From NCBI RefSeq assembly GCF_006717145.1, contig NZ_VFQF01000003.1, positions 186,001-250,000 of the forward strand: DNA of 64,000 nt, given 5' to 3'. This document shows, piece after piece, positions 8,640-16,970 of this stretch. The position numbers and the translations under genes are program-made. The DNA is from Humibacillus xanthopallidus (lineage in GTDB: Bacteria; Actinomycetota; Actinomycetes; Actinomycetales; Dermatophilaceae). Below the pieces are notes generated by a model. It was not told the origin of the DNA. It did no database searches and saw nothing but the letters and a program-made list of their open reading frames with translations. Position 1 is the first letter of the stretch. Every line of letters begins with the position of its first letter.

Positions 8640-9343
8640 GCCTCCGCCGCGGCCGCCGCGGTCGTCATCGCCGAGCTGCGCTCACGGCCCACGACACCCG
8701 CGACGATGAGCGCCTGCCCGACGACGTAGGTGAGCATCACCCAGAAGCCGTGCCGCGGCAGGTCGAGGCCCGCGAACTCGTGCAGCGCGATGAGGGCGTC
8801 AGAGACGAGGAAGACGGCCCCGCCGACCCCCGCGAGCAGTGACACCCCGGTCGAGAGCGCGGCCATCGTCACGAGCGCCGCGCCGTAGACGACGACCGGG
8901 ACGAGCATCGCCCCGGCACCCTCGCGACAGGCCACGACGAGCGCGACGAACACGACGGCATACGGCAGCAGGAGCGCCGGCCGGCGCATGACGCTGCCGC
9001 CGCGCAACGGCCAGAACGCGACGATGTAGGCGACCTGCGCCAGCAGGAAGGCCCCGACCATCGCGAGGAACGAGAGGTCGCCGGGCACGAAGTCGGGCAC
9101 GGCGTCGCCGAGGAACGAGAAGCCCAGCGCGACCAGGACCCACCGCACGAGGCGGCTGCGCGGTGGCACGGTCGCGGCCACCAGGGTGAGCGCCAGCAGC
9201 GGCATGAGGAGGTCCTGCGTGATGTCGGACAGCAGCCCCGTCGCGTCGGCGAGCTGCAGGACGAGGTGCACGCCGGCGACGGCGACGAACGCCGCGGCGA
9301 CCAGCCCGAGCCTTCGCGGCCGCTCGGTCGACGCTGTTCCCAT
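8615..9343 (-). CDS. YhhN (TMEM86) family membrane protein, lysoplasmalogenase-like
   Basis: About 242 residues with some eight hydrophobic segments. FLGDAVPDF and VFLVSDALIALHEF match the conserved acidic motifs of YhhN/TMEM86 proteins. Characterised members are integral membrane lysoplasmalogenases that cleave the vinyl-ether bond; bacterial roles are mostly unknown. I start it at ATG 9343 rather than the in-frame TTG at 9352. The 3' end overlaps the preceding convergent gene by 25 bp. Confidence 0.85.
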   Translation of the reverse strand: MGTASTERPRRLGLVAAAFVAVAGVHLVLQLADATGLLSDITQDLLMPLLALTLVAATVPPRSRLVRWVLVALGFSFLGDAVPDFVPGDLSFLAMVGAFLLAQVAYIVAFWPLRGGSVMRRPALLLPYAVVFVALVVACREGAGAMLVPVVVYGAALVTMAALSTGVSLLAGVGGAVFLVSDALIALHEFAGLDLPRHGFWVMLTYVVGQALIVAGVVGRERSSAMTTAAAAAEAQGSRSSR

Positions 9344-9386
9344 GCCACACAAGGTAATCCCGGCCCTTCGCCTCGCGCACGCCCGC

Positions 9387-10193
9387 TCAGCCGAGGAGTG
9401 ACGCCATCTTCTTGGCGATGAGGTCGGTGGCTCGTCGGGGCGACAGCCGGGAGATGCGGTCGATGGAGCGGGCGTCCTTGCCGATGACGACGCGGAAGGC
9501 TCCCTTCTCGACGCCCTCGATGATCTGTCGGGCCGCCTCGGCGGGCGTCGTCAGCGAGCCCGCTGCTGCGCTTGCCGCAGCATCCGCGCCGGGGATCGCC
9601 GCGCCGGAGTGTTGCGCGATGTCGGTGGCCACGCCGCCCGGGAACACGACGGTCACAGCGACCTTCGTCGCGCGCAGCTCGGCATACAGCCCCTCCGTGA
9701 GCAGCATGACCGCGGCCTTCGAGGCGCCGTATGCCGTCTGGCCGGGGACGGGCGCGAGGGCCCCCATGCTTGACACGTTGACGATGCACCCTTCGGGGCG
9801 CTGCGTGACGTCGGGGAGGAAGGCCTGGGTCGTGTGGACGACGCCCCAGAAGTTCACCGCCATGACCTTCTCGATCTGGCGCAGCTCGAGGTCGGCGAAG
9901 CGCACGAACGGCTGGATGATGCCCGCCACGTTGACGAGCCCGTCGACGACCCCGTGGGCAGCGCGCACAGCCTCGGGGAGAGCACCGACCGCGCCGCTGT
10001 CGGTGATGTCCACGGCGTGCGTGCTGAGGCGAGCGCTGTTGGCGCCGGCGAGCCGCACGGTCTCGGCCAGGCCCTCCTCGCTCAGATCGACGGCAGCCAC
10101 CCGGCCTCTCCGGGCGAGGAGGCCGAGCACGACCTCACGGCCGATGCCGTTGCCTCCACCGGTGACGACGAAGACCTTGTCCTGGATCTGCAT
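9387..10193 (-). CDS. Short-chain dehydrogenase/reductase (SDR)
   Basis: A 268-residue classical SDR. ATG 10193 (MQIQDKVFVVTGGGNGIGRE) is preceded by GAGGAGAGAG. The Rossmann motif is TGGGNGIG, the middle segment VNVAGI is the NAG-like element, and the active site is NVSSMGALAPVPGQTAYGASKA (Ser, Tyr, Lys). The C-terminal segment RVVIGKDARSIDRISRL resembles SDRs seen beside steroid or lipid catabolic genes. It sits 16 nt after the KstD-type gene on the same strand, so the two probably act on related substrates. Confidence 0.9.
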   Translation of the reverse strand: MQIQDKVFVVTGGGNGIGREVVLGLLARRGRVAAVDLSEEGLAETVRLAGANSARLSTHAVDITDSGAVGALPEAVRAAHGVVDGLVNVAGIIQPFVRFADLELRQIEKVMAVNFWGVVHTTQAFLPDVTQRPEGCIVNVSSMGALAPVPGQTAYGASKAAVMLLTEGLYAELRATKVAVTVVFPGGVATDIAQHSGAAIPGADAAASAAAGSLTTPAEAARQIIEGVEKGAFRVVIGKDARSIDRISRLSPRRATDLIAKKMASLLG

Positions 10194-10209
10194 GGCTCTC
10201 TCCTCAGGC

Positions 10210-11901
10210 TCAGTGGGCTGCGGCCGGCGTCGCGGGGCGCGCCGCAGCGGCGACCGTCCCGGTGAGGTGGCGTGCCGCGAGGTGACCGAAGACGCAGGCC
10301 GGCCCGAGGGTCGAGCCGGGCCCTGGGTAGGTGCGTCCCATGACGGAGGCGCTCGTGTTGCCGGCGGCATAGAGGCCCGGGATGACCGACCCGTCCGGAG
10401 TCAGCACGCGGGCGTGCTCGTCGGTGACGACCCCACCCTTGGTGCCGAGGTCGCCCGCGACGATCTCCACCGCGGCGAAGGGACCCTTCTCGATCGTTCC
10501 GAGGTTCGGGTTGGGGCGCGAGGACGGGTCGGCGTAGTAACGGTCGTAGGCAGAGTTGCCGCGTCCGAAGTCGTGGTCGATGCCGGTCCTCGCGAAGCCG
10601 TTGAAGCGGTCGATGGTCTCCTGCAGGCTCTGCCGGTCGACGCCGATCTGGTCGGCGAGCTCCGCCAGGGTGTCGGCCCGGTGGAGGATGCCTGCGGACG
10701 CCATGGCCTTGTTGGCGCGGGGGTCCAGCGCATACGACCGCAGGTAGCGGCGGGCGTGACGCACGTCGGTGACCATCCAGAAGCGGCCCGGAACCTGCCG
10801 GGCGTGCTCGAGCAGGTGATGGCCGAGGTCGACGTAGGACTCGGACTCGTTGGCGAAGCGTCGCCCCTCGGAGTCGACGATGAGGCTGTGCGGCACCGAC
10901 CGCTCGCTCACGAGGAAGGCGGCGCTGCCGTCCGGCGTCGCCGGGGGGATCGAAGCGCCCCACCAGGCGTCGTCCATGAGGTCGAGCGCGGCACCGAGCC
11001 GCGCCGCGGCCTCGATGACGGTGCCGACGTTGCCCCTGGAGCCCGAGGACGCCGATCCGTCGACGCCCTGGTGCTGCTGACGCAGGGCGGTGTTGTGGTC
11101 GAAGCCGCCTGCCGCGAGCACGACGCCCTCACGTGCGCGAAGGTCGACCGCTGAGCCTCCCCGCGATGCGCGGACGCCGACGACGCGGCCGTCCTCGACG
11201 AGGATCTCCTCCAAAGGGCACTCGAGCCAGATGCCCACGCCCTGGCGCAGCGCGATCTCGAGGAACGAGGCCGTCAGTGCCGCGCCCATGCCGACGAGCC
11301 GGCGACCGCGCGCGAGGCCGGCGACGACGCGCCCGACCACCCGCGCCCCACGGCCGAAGCCGTCAGGAGAGGACCAGGCTCGCTGGAGGAGCCAGAAGTC
11401 ATCGGTCTTGACCGGGGCGGGCACGCCGTCCTGGCCGCGGGCGGACGTCCACCACGGGCCGATGCGGCGCACGTCGAAGGGCTCGACCTCGAGGGCGCGC
11501 CCGATCTTGCCGCCCGACTTCTCCGGGTAGTAGTCCGGGTACTCGGCGGCGCGGGTGAAGCGCATCCCGAGGCGTTCGGCCATCGTCACGAAGTCGGCGA
11601 CGCCGTCGACGAAGGCTGCACGCCGTTCGGGCGAGGCGGCTGGCCCGGCGTCGCCGACCGTGACCTCGAGGTAGGCCAGGGCCTCGTCGCGGGAGTCGGC
11701 GGCGCCGGCGCGCTCCATGAGCGGGTTCGTCGGCAGCCACAGCCCGCCCCCGGACATGGAGCTGCTCCCGCCCCAGCGAGGCGTGGACTCGAGCATGACC
11801 ACCGACCGCCCGGCATCCGCAGCCGTGACCGCCGCCGCGAACGCTGCTGCGCCGGTGCCGACGACGACGACGTCGAACTCCTCGTCCCAAACCCGGTCCA
11901 T
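10210..11901 (-). CDS. FAD-dependent 3-ketosteroid delta1-dehydrogenase-type oxidoreductase
   Basis: A 563-residue flavoprotein. ATG 11901 has GAGAGGTG just upstream. FDVVVVGTGAAAFAAAVTAA is the N-terminal FAD-binding fold, and GGSSSMSGGGLWLP follows. The C-terminal block GLYAAGNTSASVMGRTYPGP is characteristic of KstD and related FAD dehydrogenases that remove the 1-alpha and 2-beta hydrogens from 3-ketosteroids. Many KstD-like paralogues act on other ketones, so steroid specificity is inferred only. It is divergent from a TetR gene across a 22-bp palindrome and leads the SDR gene, a typical repressor-controlled catabolic pair. Confidence 0.87.
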   Translation of the reverse strand: MDRVWDEEFDVVVVGTGAAAFAAAVTAADAGRSVVMLESTPRWGGSSSMSGGGLWLPTNPLMERAGAADSRDEALAYLEVTVGDAGPAASPERRAAFVDGVADFVTMAERLGMRFTRAAEYPDYYPEKSGGKIGRALEVEPFDVRRIGPWWTSARGQDGVPAPVKTDDFWLLQRAWSSPDGFGRGARVVGRVVAGLARGRRLVGMGAALTASFLEIALRQGVGIWLECPLEEILVEDGRVVGVRASRGGSAVDLRAREGVVLAAGGFDHNTALRQQHQGVDGSASSGSRGNVGTVIEAAARLGAALDLMDDAWWGASIPPATPDGSAAFLVSERSVPHSLIVDSEGRRFANESESYVDLGHHLLEHARQVPGRFWMVTDVRHARRYLRSYALDPRANKAMASAGILHRADTLAELADQIGVDRQSLQETIDRFNGFARTGIDHDFGRGNSAYDRYYADPSSRPNPNLGTIEKGPFAAVEIVAGDLGTKGGVVTDEHARVLTPDGSVIPGLYAAGNTSASVMGRTYPGPGSTLGPACVFGHLAARHLTGTVAAAARPATPAAAH

Positions 11902-11918
11902 GGTCACCTCTCGTCCCA

Positions 11919-11940
11919 ATCCGGACACTGTTGTCCGGAT
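11919..11940. promoter_or_regulatory. Perfect palindromic operator between the KstD-type and TetR genes
   Basis: The 9-bp arms ATCCGGACA and TGTCCGGAT are separated by CTGT. The site lies 18 nt before the KstD-type start and 12 nt before the TetR start, where a repressor would block both promoters. The spacing and symmetry fit a TetR dimer site. Confidence 0.75.
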
Positions 11941-11951
11941 ACGATCTCAGC

Positions 11952-12530
11952 ATGGCCCCACCGACGCAGCAACGCAATAGGGGACCGGCAGCCGCCTCCT
12001 CGAACCGGGCGGCGCTCGTCGCCGCGGGTAGACGACTCTTCGCCGAGGAGGGCTATCGGGTGCCGCTCAACGCCATCGCGCGTGAGGCGGGCGTCGGCCA
12101 AGGGGTGCTCTACCGGCACTTCCCCTCGCGCACCGACCTCGCCCTGGCGGTCTTCAGCGACAACATCGACGAGATCGCCCAGCTTGCGGCCGAGCAGACC
12201 GGGCCTGACGCGTTCCTTGTTCTCTGGGACCGGATCGTGGGTCACCTCCTCGAGTCGGCGGCCTTCGTGGAGGCCCTGCTCGACGAGGACCAGCGGCCGG
12301 AGTGGGCAGGGGCCGCGCGCCTCGAGGCCCTTCTCGGCGACGCGTTGTCGCGGTCGCAGGAGGCCGGGCTCGTCGACGACAAGCTCACGGCCGGAGACGT
12401 CATCCTGCTCCAACGCATGCTCTACGGGGCGCTCGTCACCGCCGCCTCCCGGGAGGACGCCCGGTCCTCGGTCGTGCGGGTGCTTGAGCTCGTCGACCCC
12501 CGGCTGGCGGCCGTCGTGTCGCAGCGCTGA
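11952..12530 (+). CDS. TetR-family transcriptional regulator
   Basis: A 192-residue repressor. ATG 11952 is chosen over the in-frame TTG at 11931, which lies inside the palindrome. The N-terminal helix-turn-helix is GRRLFAEEGYRVPLNAIARE followed by AGVGQGVLYRHFPSRTDL. The C-terminal ligand domain (residues 80-192) is not diagnostic. Being divergent from the KstD-type/SDR pair, it most likely represses them and itself until a steroid- or ketone-like ligand binds. Confidence 0.9.
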   Translation: MAPPTQQRNRGPAAASSNRAALVAAGRRLFAEEGYRVPLNAIAREAGVGQGVLYRHFPSRTDLALAVFSDNIDEIAQLAAEQTGPDAFLVLWDRIVGHLLESAAFVEALLDEDQRPEWAGAARLEALLGDALSRSQEAGLVDDKLTAGDVILLQRMLYGALVTAASREDARSSVVRVLELVDPRLAAVVSQR

Positions 12531-12545
12531 CCGGGCGAACTCGGC

Positions 12546-12578
12546 CACACGGCATACCCCGACGGCGTATGCCGTGTG
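12546..12578. terminator. GGCATAC-type hairpin after the TetR gene
   Basis: Perfect 12-bp arms CACACGGCATAC (12546-12557) and GTATGCCGTGTG (12567-12578) with a 9-nt loop, 16 nt after the TetR stop. There is no T-tract. It is one of a family of such hairpins in this window. Confidence 0.65.
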
Positions 12579-12696
12579 CCCGGGGAGCCGGGGCACCCAC
12601 CCGCCGCGCTGGGGCCGGGTATCAAGCCCGGGCGCTGGTCGCTCTGAGAGGAACAGGCCCGCGCGGCGTGGGCCCCCTGTCCGTGAGGTCCCTGTC

Positions 12697-13107
12697 ATGA
12701 GCACTTCCGACGTCTTGCTGATCAAGGCCCCCGAGGCCTGGCCCGTGCCCGTCGTCGCGACGCTGGCGATGGTGCTGCTCGCCGGGCTCGACCTCGCCGG
12801 CGCTCTCTTCGCCAAGGAGTGGGCCGAGAACGGCAACGTCCGCGCCCTCGTGCTCGGTGCCGGGGCCTTCCTCGTGCTCTTCTGGGTCTACGCGTCGTCG
12901 CTGAAGTACGCCGAGCTCGCCCTCGTCACGATGGGGTGGGTCGTCATGCTCCAGGTCGGGCTCGTGCTCATCGACCGCTGGCGCTACGGGGTGGAGCTGC
13001 CGACGGGCAAGTGGGTGGCCATCGGGGTCGTGCTCGTGGCGCAGGGCTACCTCGTGCTGGCGCCGGGGGTCGAGCGCGCAGCGAGCGTCGCGGGCTCGGC
13101 TGGATAG
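12697..13107 (+). CDS. Small multidrug resistance (SMR)-like four-helix membrane protein
   Basis: A 136-residue protein with four predicted membrane helices. The first helix (LAGLDLAGALFAKEW) aligns with SMR transporters at their Glu14-x2-Gly-x4-Lys pattern, but here Asp replaces the proton-coupling Glu. The rest (FWVYASSLKYAELAL, then LPTGKWVAIGVVLVAQGYLV) keeps the SMR layout. Start ATG 12697; no strong Shine-Dalgarno. Efflux of a cationic or guanidinium-like compound is possible, but the changed key residue leaves function open. Confidence 0.65.
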   Translation: MSTSDVLLIKAPEAWPVPVVATLAMVLLAGLDLAGALFAKEWAENGNVRALVLGAGAFLVLFWVYASSLKYAELALVTMGWVVMLQVGLVLIDRWRYGVELPTGKWVAIGVVLVAQGYLVLAPGVERAASVAGSAG

Positions 13108-13208
13108 ACTGCGGCGACGGCTGGGAGCGCGCTCGACGCGTCCGGGTGGTCAGCCGGCACCAGTCGCGCCGCTCATGACCGAGGGGCGCTCGCCCAGTGA
13201 GGAGCCCC

Positions 13209-15083
13209 ATGCGTCGTCCCGCCGCCCGACGTGCGCAGCGCGCGGCTCGGGCGATGGGCCTGCTCGCAGTGGCGGCGCTGCTCGGCACGGCGGCCTGCAC
13301 GACGGCGCCCGAGACCACCCCCACGACGACGACGGGGACGGCGACTCCGACGGTCACATCGACGAGCGCCACGCCGGCGCCGCTCGTCGTCGAGACCGTC
13401 TTCGACCACTCGACGCTCGACCCGACGCGGCAGTACGACCGCAGCGGCGCCCTCCTGTCGAAGGCGCTGTACGAGACGCTGACGACCTACGACGGCGCCG
13501 ACCAGACGAAGCCGCAGGCGGGGCTCGCGGAGTACACGATGTCGCCCGAGGGCAAGTGGCTGACGCTTCGGCTGCGGAGCGGACGCACCTTCTCCGACGG
13601 CACTCCGGTGACCAGCGACGACGTCGTCTTCACGCTCGAACGGGTCAAGGGCCTGCGGGGAGCCGCCGCCTCCATGCTCGGCAACGTCACCGCGCGCAAG
13701 GTCGATGACCGCACCCTGACGCTGACCTCGCCCGACGCCAACTTCGCGCTGCCTGCGATGCTCGCCAACCCGGCCTTCGGCATCCTCAACTCGCGGGTCG
13801 TCAAGGCCAACGGCGGCGCGATCGGGCCCGGCGACACGGCCGACACATGGCTCTCGACGCACTCGGCCGGCTCCGGTCCCTACGTCCTCTCCGGCGCCGA
13901 CGCCACCGAGGTGCGCCTCACCGTCAGCCCCACGTGGACCGGCGCCCAGCCCGCCTTCCCCGAGGTCGTCGTGCGAGACGCCGACCCGGGCCGGCAGGTC
14001 TCGGACCTGACCTCCGGCAAGGCTGACGTCGCGCTCGACCTGTCGCCGGCGCAGGCCGACCGGATCGCGGCTGCGGCGACCGGGGCGGGCTCGGGCTCGG
14101 GCACGTCGACCGCGACCCCGGGGGCGGTGGCGGCTGCCGCAGGGACGCCGACCCCGACGCCGGGGTCGACCTCGCCGGCCACGTCGCCGCTGTCGGTGAT
14201 GGCGGCCCTGTCGTCGACGACCGCCTTCCTCATGCTGCACCGCGACCCGACCGTCAACGCCTGGACCGCCAACGCCGACTTCGCCGAGGCCGTTCGTCTC
14301 GGCATCGACCGGCAGGCCGTGAGCACGGCGGTCCGTGACGCGATCCCGGCCGCCGGGGTCATCCCCGTCGGCATCGTCGGCTCGCTCCTCGCCCCCACCG
14401 GCACGGCCCCGGGCACCGAGACCGTGCCGCCGACCCTGCCGACGACCACGTCCGCGTCCGCGCCTCCAACGACCGAGCCCGGCCCCGACGGCACCACGCC
14501 GACACCGGGAGCCACTGCCACCGCCGCCCCGGAGCCCGTCGTTCCGCAGCGTGACCTGGCCGGCGCCCGCGCGGCGCTCGCGCGCTCGGGCTACAAGGGC
14601 CAGCCCATCCCGCTGACCTTCGCCCGCGACCTGCCGATCCAGGGGGTCCCGACCGCCTCGGTCGCCGCGATCATCAAGACCCAGCTCGCCTCCGTCGGCA
14701 TCACCGTCGTCCCGACGCCGCTGCCCGCCGCCCAGGCGCTCGAGCGCTACCGCGCCGGCCGCGACGCCTTCAGCCTCTGGAGCTGGAACCCCGACTACAC
14801 CGACCCCGAGAACTACCTCGCCTTCGCACCCGGCGGCCTCGTCGGCCAGCGCGCCGGCTGGGCGGTCGGAGCCGACGCCGACATCGACACCCTGGCCGAC
14901 GCGGCGCGCTCCTCGGTGGGCGACGACCGACCGGCCGCGTATGCCGCGTGGCAGCGCGCGCTCAACACCTCCGGCCCGTTCGTGCCGCTCTTCCAGCCGT
15001 CGAGCCACCTCGCGCACGGTCCGCGGGTGACCGAGCTGCCCACGAACCCGGTCTGGACCCTCGACCTCGCCGGAGTCAGCTGA
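13209..15083 (+). CDS. Extracellular solute-binding lipoprotein, family 5 (peptide/nickel type), with Thr/Pro-rich insertions
   Basis: About 624 residues. ATG 13209 follows GTGAGGAGCCCC. A signal peptide ends near LLGTAACTT, a relaxed lipobox, so lipid anchoring is likely but not certain. Family-5 features include RQYDRSGALLSKALYETLTT, EGKWLTLRLRSGRTFSDG and the C-terminal WSWNPDYTDPENYLAF. Two low-complexity Ala/Pro/Thr/Gly segments (about residues 295-325 and 397-440) interrupt the fold, unusual for this family. No ABC permease or ATPase gene lies beside it, so it is an orphan binding protein here. Confidence 0.85.
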   Translation: MRRPAARRAQRAARAMGLLAVAALLGTAACTTAPETTPTTTTGTATPTVTSTSATPAPLVVETVFDHSTLDPTRQYDRSGALLSKALYETLTTYDGADQTKPQAGLAEYTMSPEGKWLTLRLRSGRTFSDGTPVTSDDVVFTLERVKGLRGAAASMLGNVTARKVDDRTLTLTSPDANFALPAMLANPAFGILNSRVVKANGGAIGPGDTADTWLSTHSAGSGPYVLSGADATEVRLTVSPTWTGAQPAFPEVVVRDADPGRQVSDLTSGKADVALDLSPAQADRIAAAATGAGSGSGTSTATPGAVAAAAGTPTPTPGSTSPATSPLSVMAALSSTTAFLMLHRDPTVNAWTANADFAEAVRLGIDRQAVSTAVRDAIPAAGVIPVGIVGSLLAPTGTAPGTETVPPTLPTTTSASAPPTTEPGPDGTTPTPGATATAAPEPVVPQRDLAGARAALARSGYKGQPIPLTFARDLPIQGVPTASVAAIIKTQLASVGITVVPTPLPAAQALERYRAGRDAFSLWSWNPDYTDPENYLAFAPGGLVGQRAGWAVGADADIDTLADAARSSVGDDRPAAYAAWQRALNTSGPFVPLFQPSSHLAHGPRVTELPTNPVWTLDLAGVS

Positions 15084-15257
15084 CCCACCCACGCCCAGGT
15101 CAGCCGCACGCCGTATGCCGTGTGCCGCTGGCTCCGAGGTGTGCGGGTGGCGGGAGATCCGAGGCGGCAATCGGGAGGCGCCGCGGGGTCGGCCGGGCCT
15201 AGCCTGTGTGCCGACCGGCAGTGGTGCCGAGTCCTGATGCGTCGAGAGGATCCGAGC

Positions 15258-15695
15258 ATGGCCGAGAAGACGTCAGACGGTTTCACCGCAGAGGAGCGCG
15301 CCGCGATGAAGGAGCGCGCGGCCGAGCTGCGCGCCGAGGGCAAGAAGGGCGCCAAGAAGGCCGACGGGCTCCAGGAGGTCCTCGACAAGATCGCCCAGAT
15401 GGCGCCGGACGACCGAGCCCTCGCCGAACGCGTGCACGTGACGGTGACCGCGAACGCCCCGGAGCTCGTTCCGCGGACGTGGTACGGCATGCCGGCCTAC
15501 GCGAACACCGACGGCAAGGTCGTGCTCTTCTTCCAGGACGCCGGCAAGTTCAAGTACCGCTACTCGACGCTCGGCTTCCAGGAGGCCGCCAACCTCGACG
15601 ACGGCGACATGTGGCCGGCCTCCTACGCGCTCCTGAGCTGGAGCCCCGCCGTCGAGAAGAAGGTCGCTGCCCTCGTCAAGGCCGCCGTCTCCTGA
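15258..15695 (+). CDS. DUF1801 / YdhG-like small protein
   Basis: A 145-residue soluble protein starting at ATG 15258 after GAGAGGATCCGAGC. The N-terminus is lysine- and glutamate-rich (AEERAAMKERAAELRAEGKK). The C-terminal half (RTWYGMPAYANTDGKVVLFF, then KFKYRYSTLGF) matches DUF1801/iron-chaperone-like proteins with a CyaY-like fold. The function is not established. It ends inside a perfect hairpin and appears monocistronic. Confidence 0.8.
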   Translation: MAEKTSDGFTAEERAAMKERAAELRAEGKKGAKKADGLQEVLDKIAQMAPDDRALAERVHVTVTANAPELVPRTWYGMPAYANTDGKVVLFFQDAGKFKYRYSTLGFQEAANLDDGDMWPASYALLSWSPAVEKKVAALVKAAVS

Positions 15696-15720
15696 CGAGC
15701 GGCGCCGCAGCGCTCGTCAG
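15692..15720 (+). terminator. Hairpin overlapping the stop of the DUF1801 gene
   Basis: CTGACGAGC (15692-15700) pairs perfectly with GCTCGTCAG (15712-15720); the loop is 11 nt. The stop codon lies within the left arm. Confidence 0.6.
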
Positions 15721-15789
15721 ACTCACAAAATGCCGAGCTCGGCCAGGGCCGCAGCACGAGGACCGCGGTCGGCCCCGACTTTGTGAGTC
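15720..15789. repeat. Long-loop inverted repeat GACTCACAAA...TTTGTGAGTC
   Basis: Perfect 10-bp arms at 15720-15729 and 15780-15789 enclose about 50 GC-rich bases, between the DUF1801 hairpin and the GGCATAC hairpin. The meaning is unknown; it may be a small decayed mobile repeat. Confidence 0.5.
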
Positions 15790-15817
15790 CGACGGCCCGC
15801 GCGGGCGCTCGCTCGGC

Positions 15818-15854
15818 CACACGGCATACGCCGGCGGGGGCCGTATGCCGTGTG
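15818..15854 (-). terminator. GGCATAC-type hairpin after the GTPase gene
   Basis: CACACGGCATAC (15818-15829) pairs with GTATGCCGTGTG (15843-15854). The right arm ends 1 nt from the stop of the minus-strand GTPase gene. The arms are identical to those at 12546-12578. Confidence 0.65.
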
Positions 15855-15855
15855 C

Positions 15856-16662
15856 TCAGGCGTGGCCGCTCAGCTGACCCAGGCGGTCGGCGAGGGCGTC
15901 GACCATCGCGCCGGCGCGCTTCTCGGGGAAGGCGGACTTGCGGTCGCCGCCGCTGCTCGAGACGGGCAGCACGTCGATCGAGAGCTTGGCGCCGCCAGCG
16001 AGGGCGCGCAGCGCGTCGACCTTGTCGCCGAAGGGCGTGCCGCTGCCGGGCGAGTAGTAGCGGACGGCCTCGTCGATGGAGTCGGGGTAGAGGTCGGTCT
16101 TCGTCACCGCGATGATGAGCCAGATCGGCTTGTGGCGGCGCACGGCCAGCGAGGCGATGCGGTGCGAGGTGATGGTCCAGTCCTCGAGCTCGGCGGCGAG
16201 CTGCTCCTCGCGGGTGGCAGTCGCGACCCCGGTCGTGCCGCCGGCGCGTCGGGGGGTGGCGTGGCCGTAGCCGACGACGTGGATGAGCCCGTCGACCGGC
16301 TCGTCGTGGAAGACCTCGTCGAGGGCGGCGAGGCGGGTGGCGGCGTTGTCGCCCGGGACGACGAGGAAGCGGAAGCCGTGCAGCTTGGCGCCCTTGCGGG
16401 TGCGGCGCTCCATCGTGGCCGAGCCGACCTCGGCCACGGCGTCGTCGGTGGAGCGGCGGGTCAGCCGGTCGACGAGCTGGCTCTTGCCGACGCCGGTCAT
16501 GCCCGTGACGGCGACCATGGGGTAGCGGTCGCGCAGCAGCCGGCTGAGCCGCTCGGGTGCCTGGGCGAGCGCGGTCAGCAGACCGGTGGCGACGGTCGCG
16601 CCGAGCGCGGTGCGGCTCGACGTCGGCAGGATCGTCCTGATCCGGGATGAAGTCTGAGACAC
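15856..16662 (-). CDS. P-loop GTPase of unknown role
   Basis: A 268-residue protein. GTG 16662 has a strong GAGGAGG site. The Walker A/G1 motif is GMTGVGKS (residues 54-61), and the G4 motif TKTD is in IAVTKTDLYPD. A DxxG-like G3 element is not obvious; VVPGDNAATRL is in that position. The N-terminus (TALGATVATGLLTALAQ) is hydrophobic and could bind a membrane. It resembles the dynamin/Era-like GTPases of actinobacteria, but no partner gene is adjacent to give a role. The divergent neighbour is a histidine kinase. Confidence 0.75.
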   Translation of the reverse strand: MSQTSSRIRTILPTSSRTALGATVATGLLTALAQAPERLSRLLRDRYPMVAVTGMTGVGKSQLVDRLTRRSTDDAVAEVGSATMERRTRKGAKLHGFRFLVVPGDNAATRLAALDEVFHDEPVDGLIHVVGYGHATPRRAGGTTGVATATREEQLAAELEDWTITSHRIASLAVRRHKPIWLIIAVTKTDLYPDSIDEAVRYYSPGSGTPFGDKVDALRALAGGAKLSIDVLPVSSSGGDRKSAFPEKRAGAMVDALADRLGQLSGHA

Positions 16663-16754
16663 GGTGCCTCCTCGGCGTGCTGGTCTGGGGCCAGTTGACC
16701 CTAGAGCCTACGTTCCGTACCCGTGCCGGTGGCTCGCGCACCGGTGGGCAACGC

Positions 16755-16790
16755 GCAACACCCCGTCCTGGCGAGAGGACAGGGTGTTGC
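16755..16790. repeat. Strong stem-loop between the GTPase and histidine kinase genes
   Basis: A 15-bp stem with one G-T type mismatch: GCAACACCCCGTCCT (16755-16769) against AGGACAGGGTGTTGC (16776-16790), 6-nt loop. It sits in the 308-bp divergent region, about 180 nt before the kinase start. It may be a leader element or a terminator left by a lost gene. Upstream, TTGACC at 16696 could be a -35 box, but the -10 is weak. Confidence 0.6.
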
Positions 16791-16970
16791 GGCTCCGACT
16801 CTAGCGGGGTGGCCGCTGAGCGCGTCGCCCGGGCGCGAGCAGCAGGGCCTGAGCCGGCGCCGACTCCGCTGCCGACCCCGCGAGGTTGCGGCTTTCTCGA
16901 CCGCGCGCCGTCCGACGGGAGGAAACTGCACCTTGGAGCGCATCGAGGCACCAAGGATGGGGAGCCGAGC

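Noticed and set aside
13173-15170. Minus-strand frame of 665 codons over the solute-binding protein gene
   Set aside because: Composition is typical of antisense GC-rich DNA; the plus strand has a signal peptide and family motifs.
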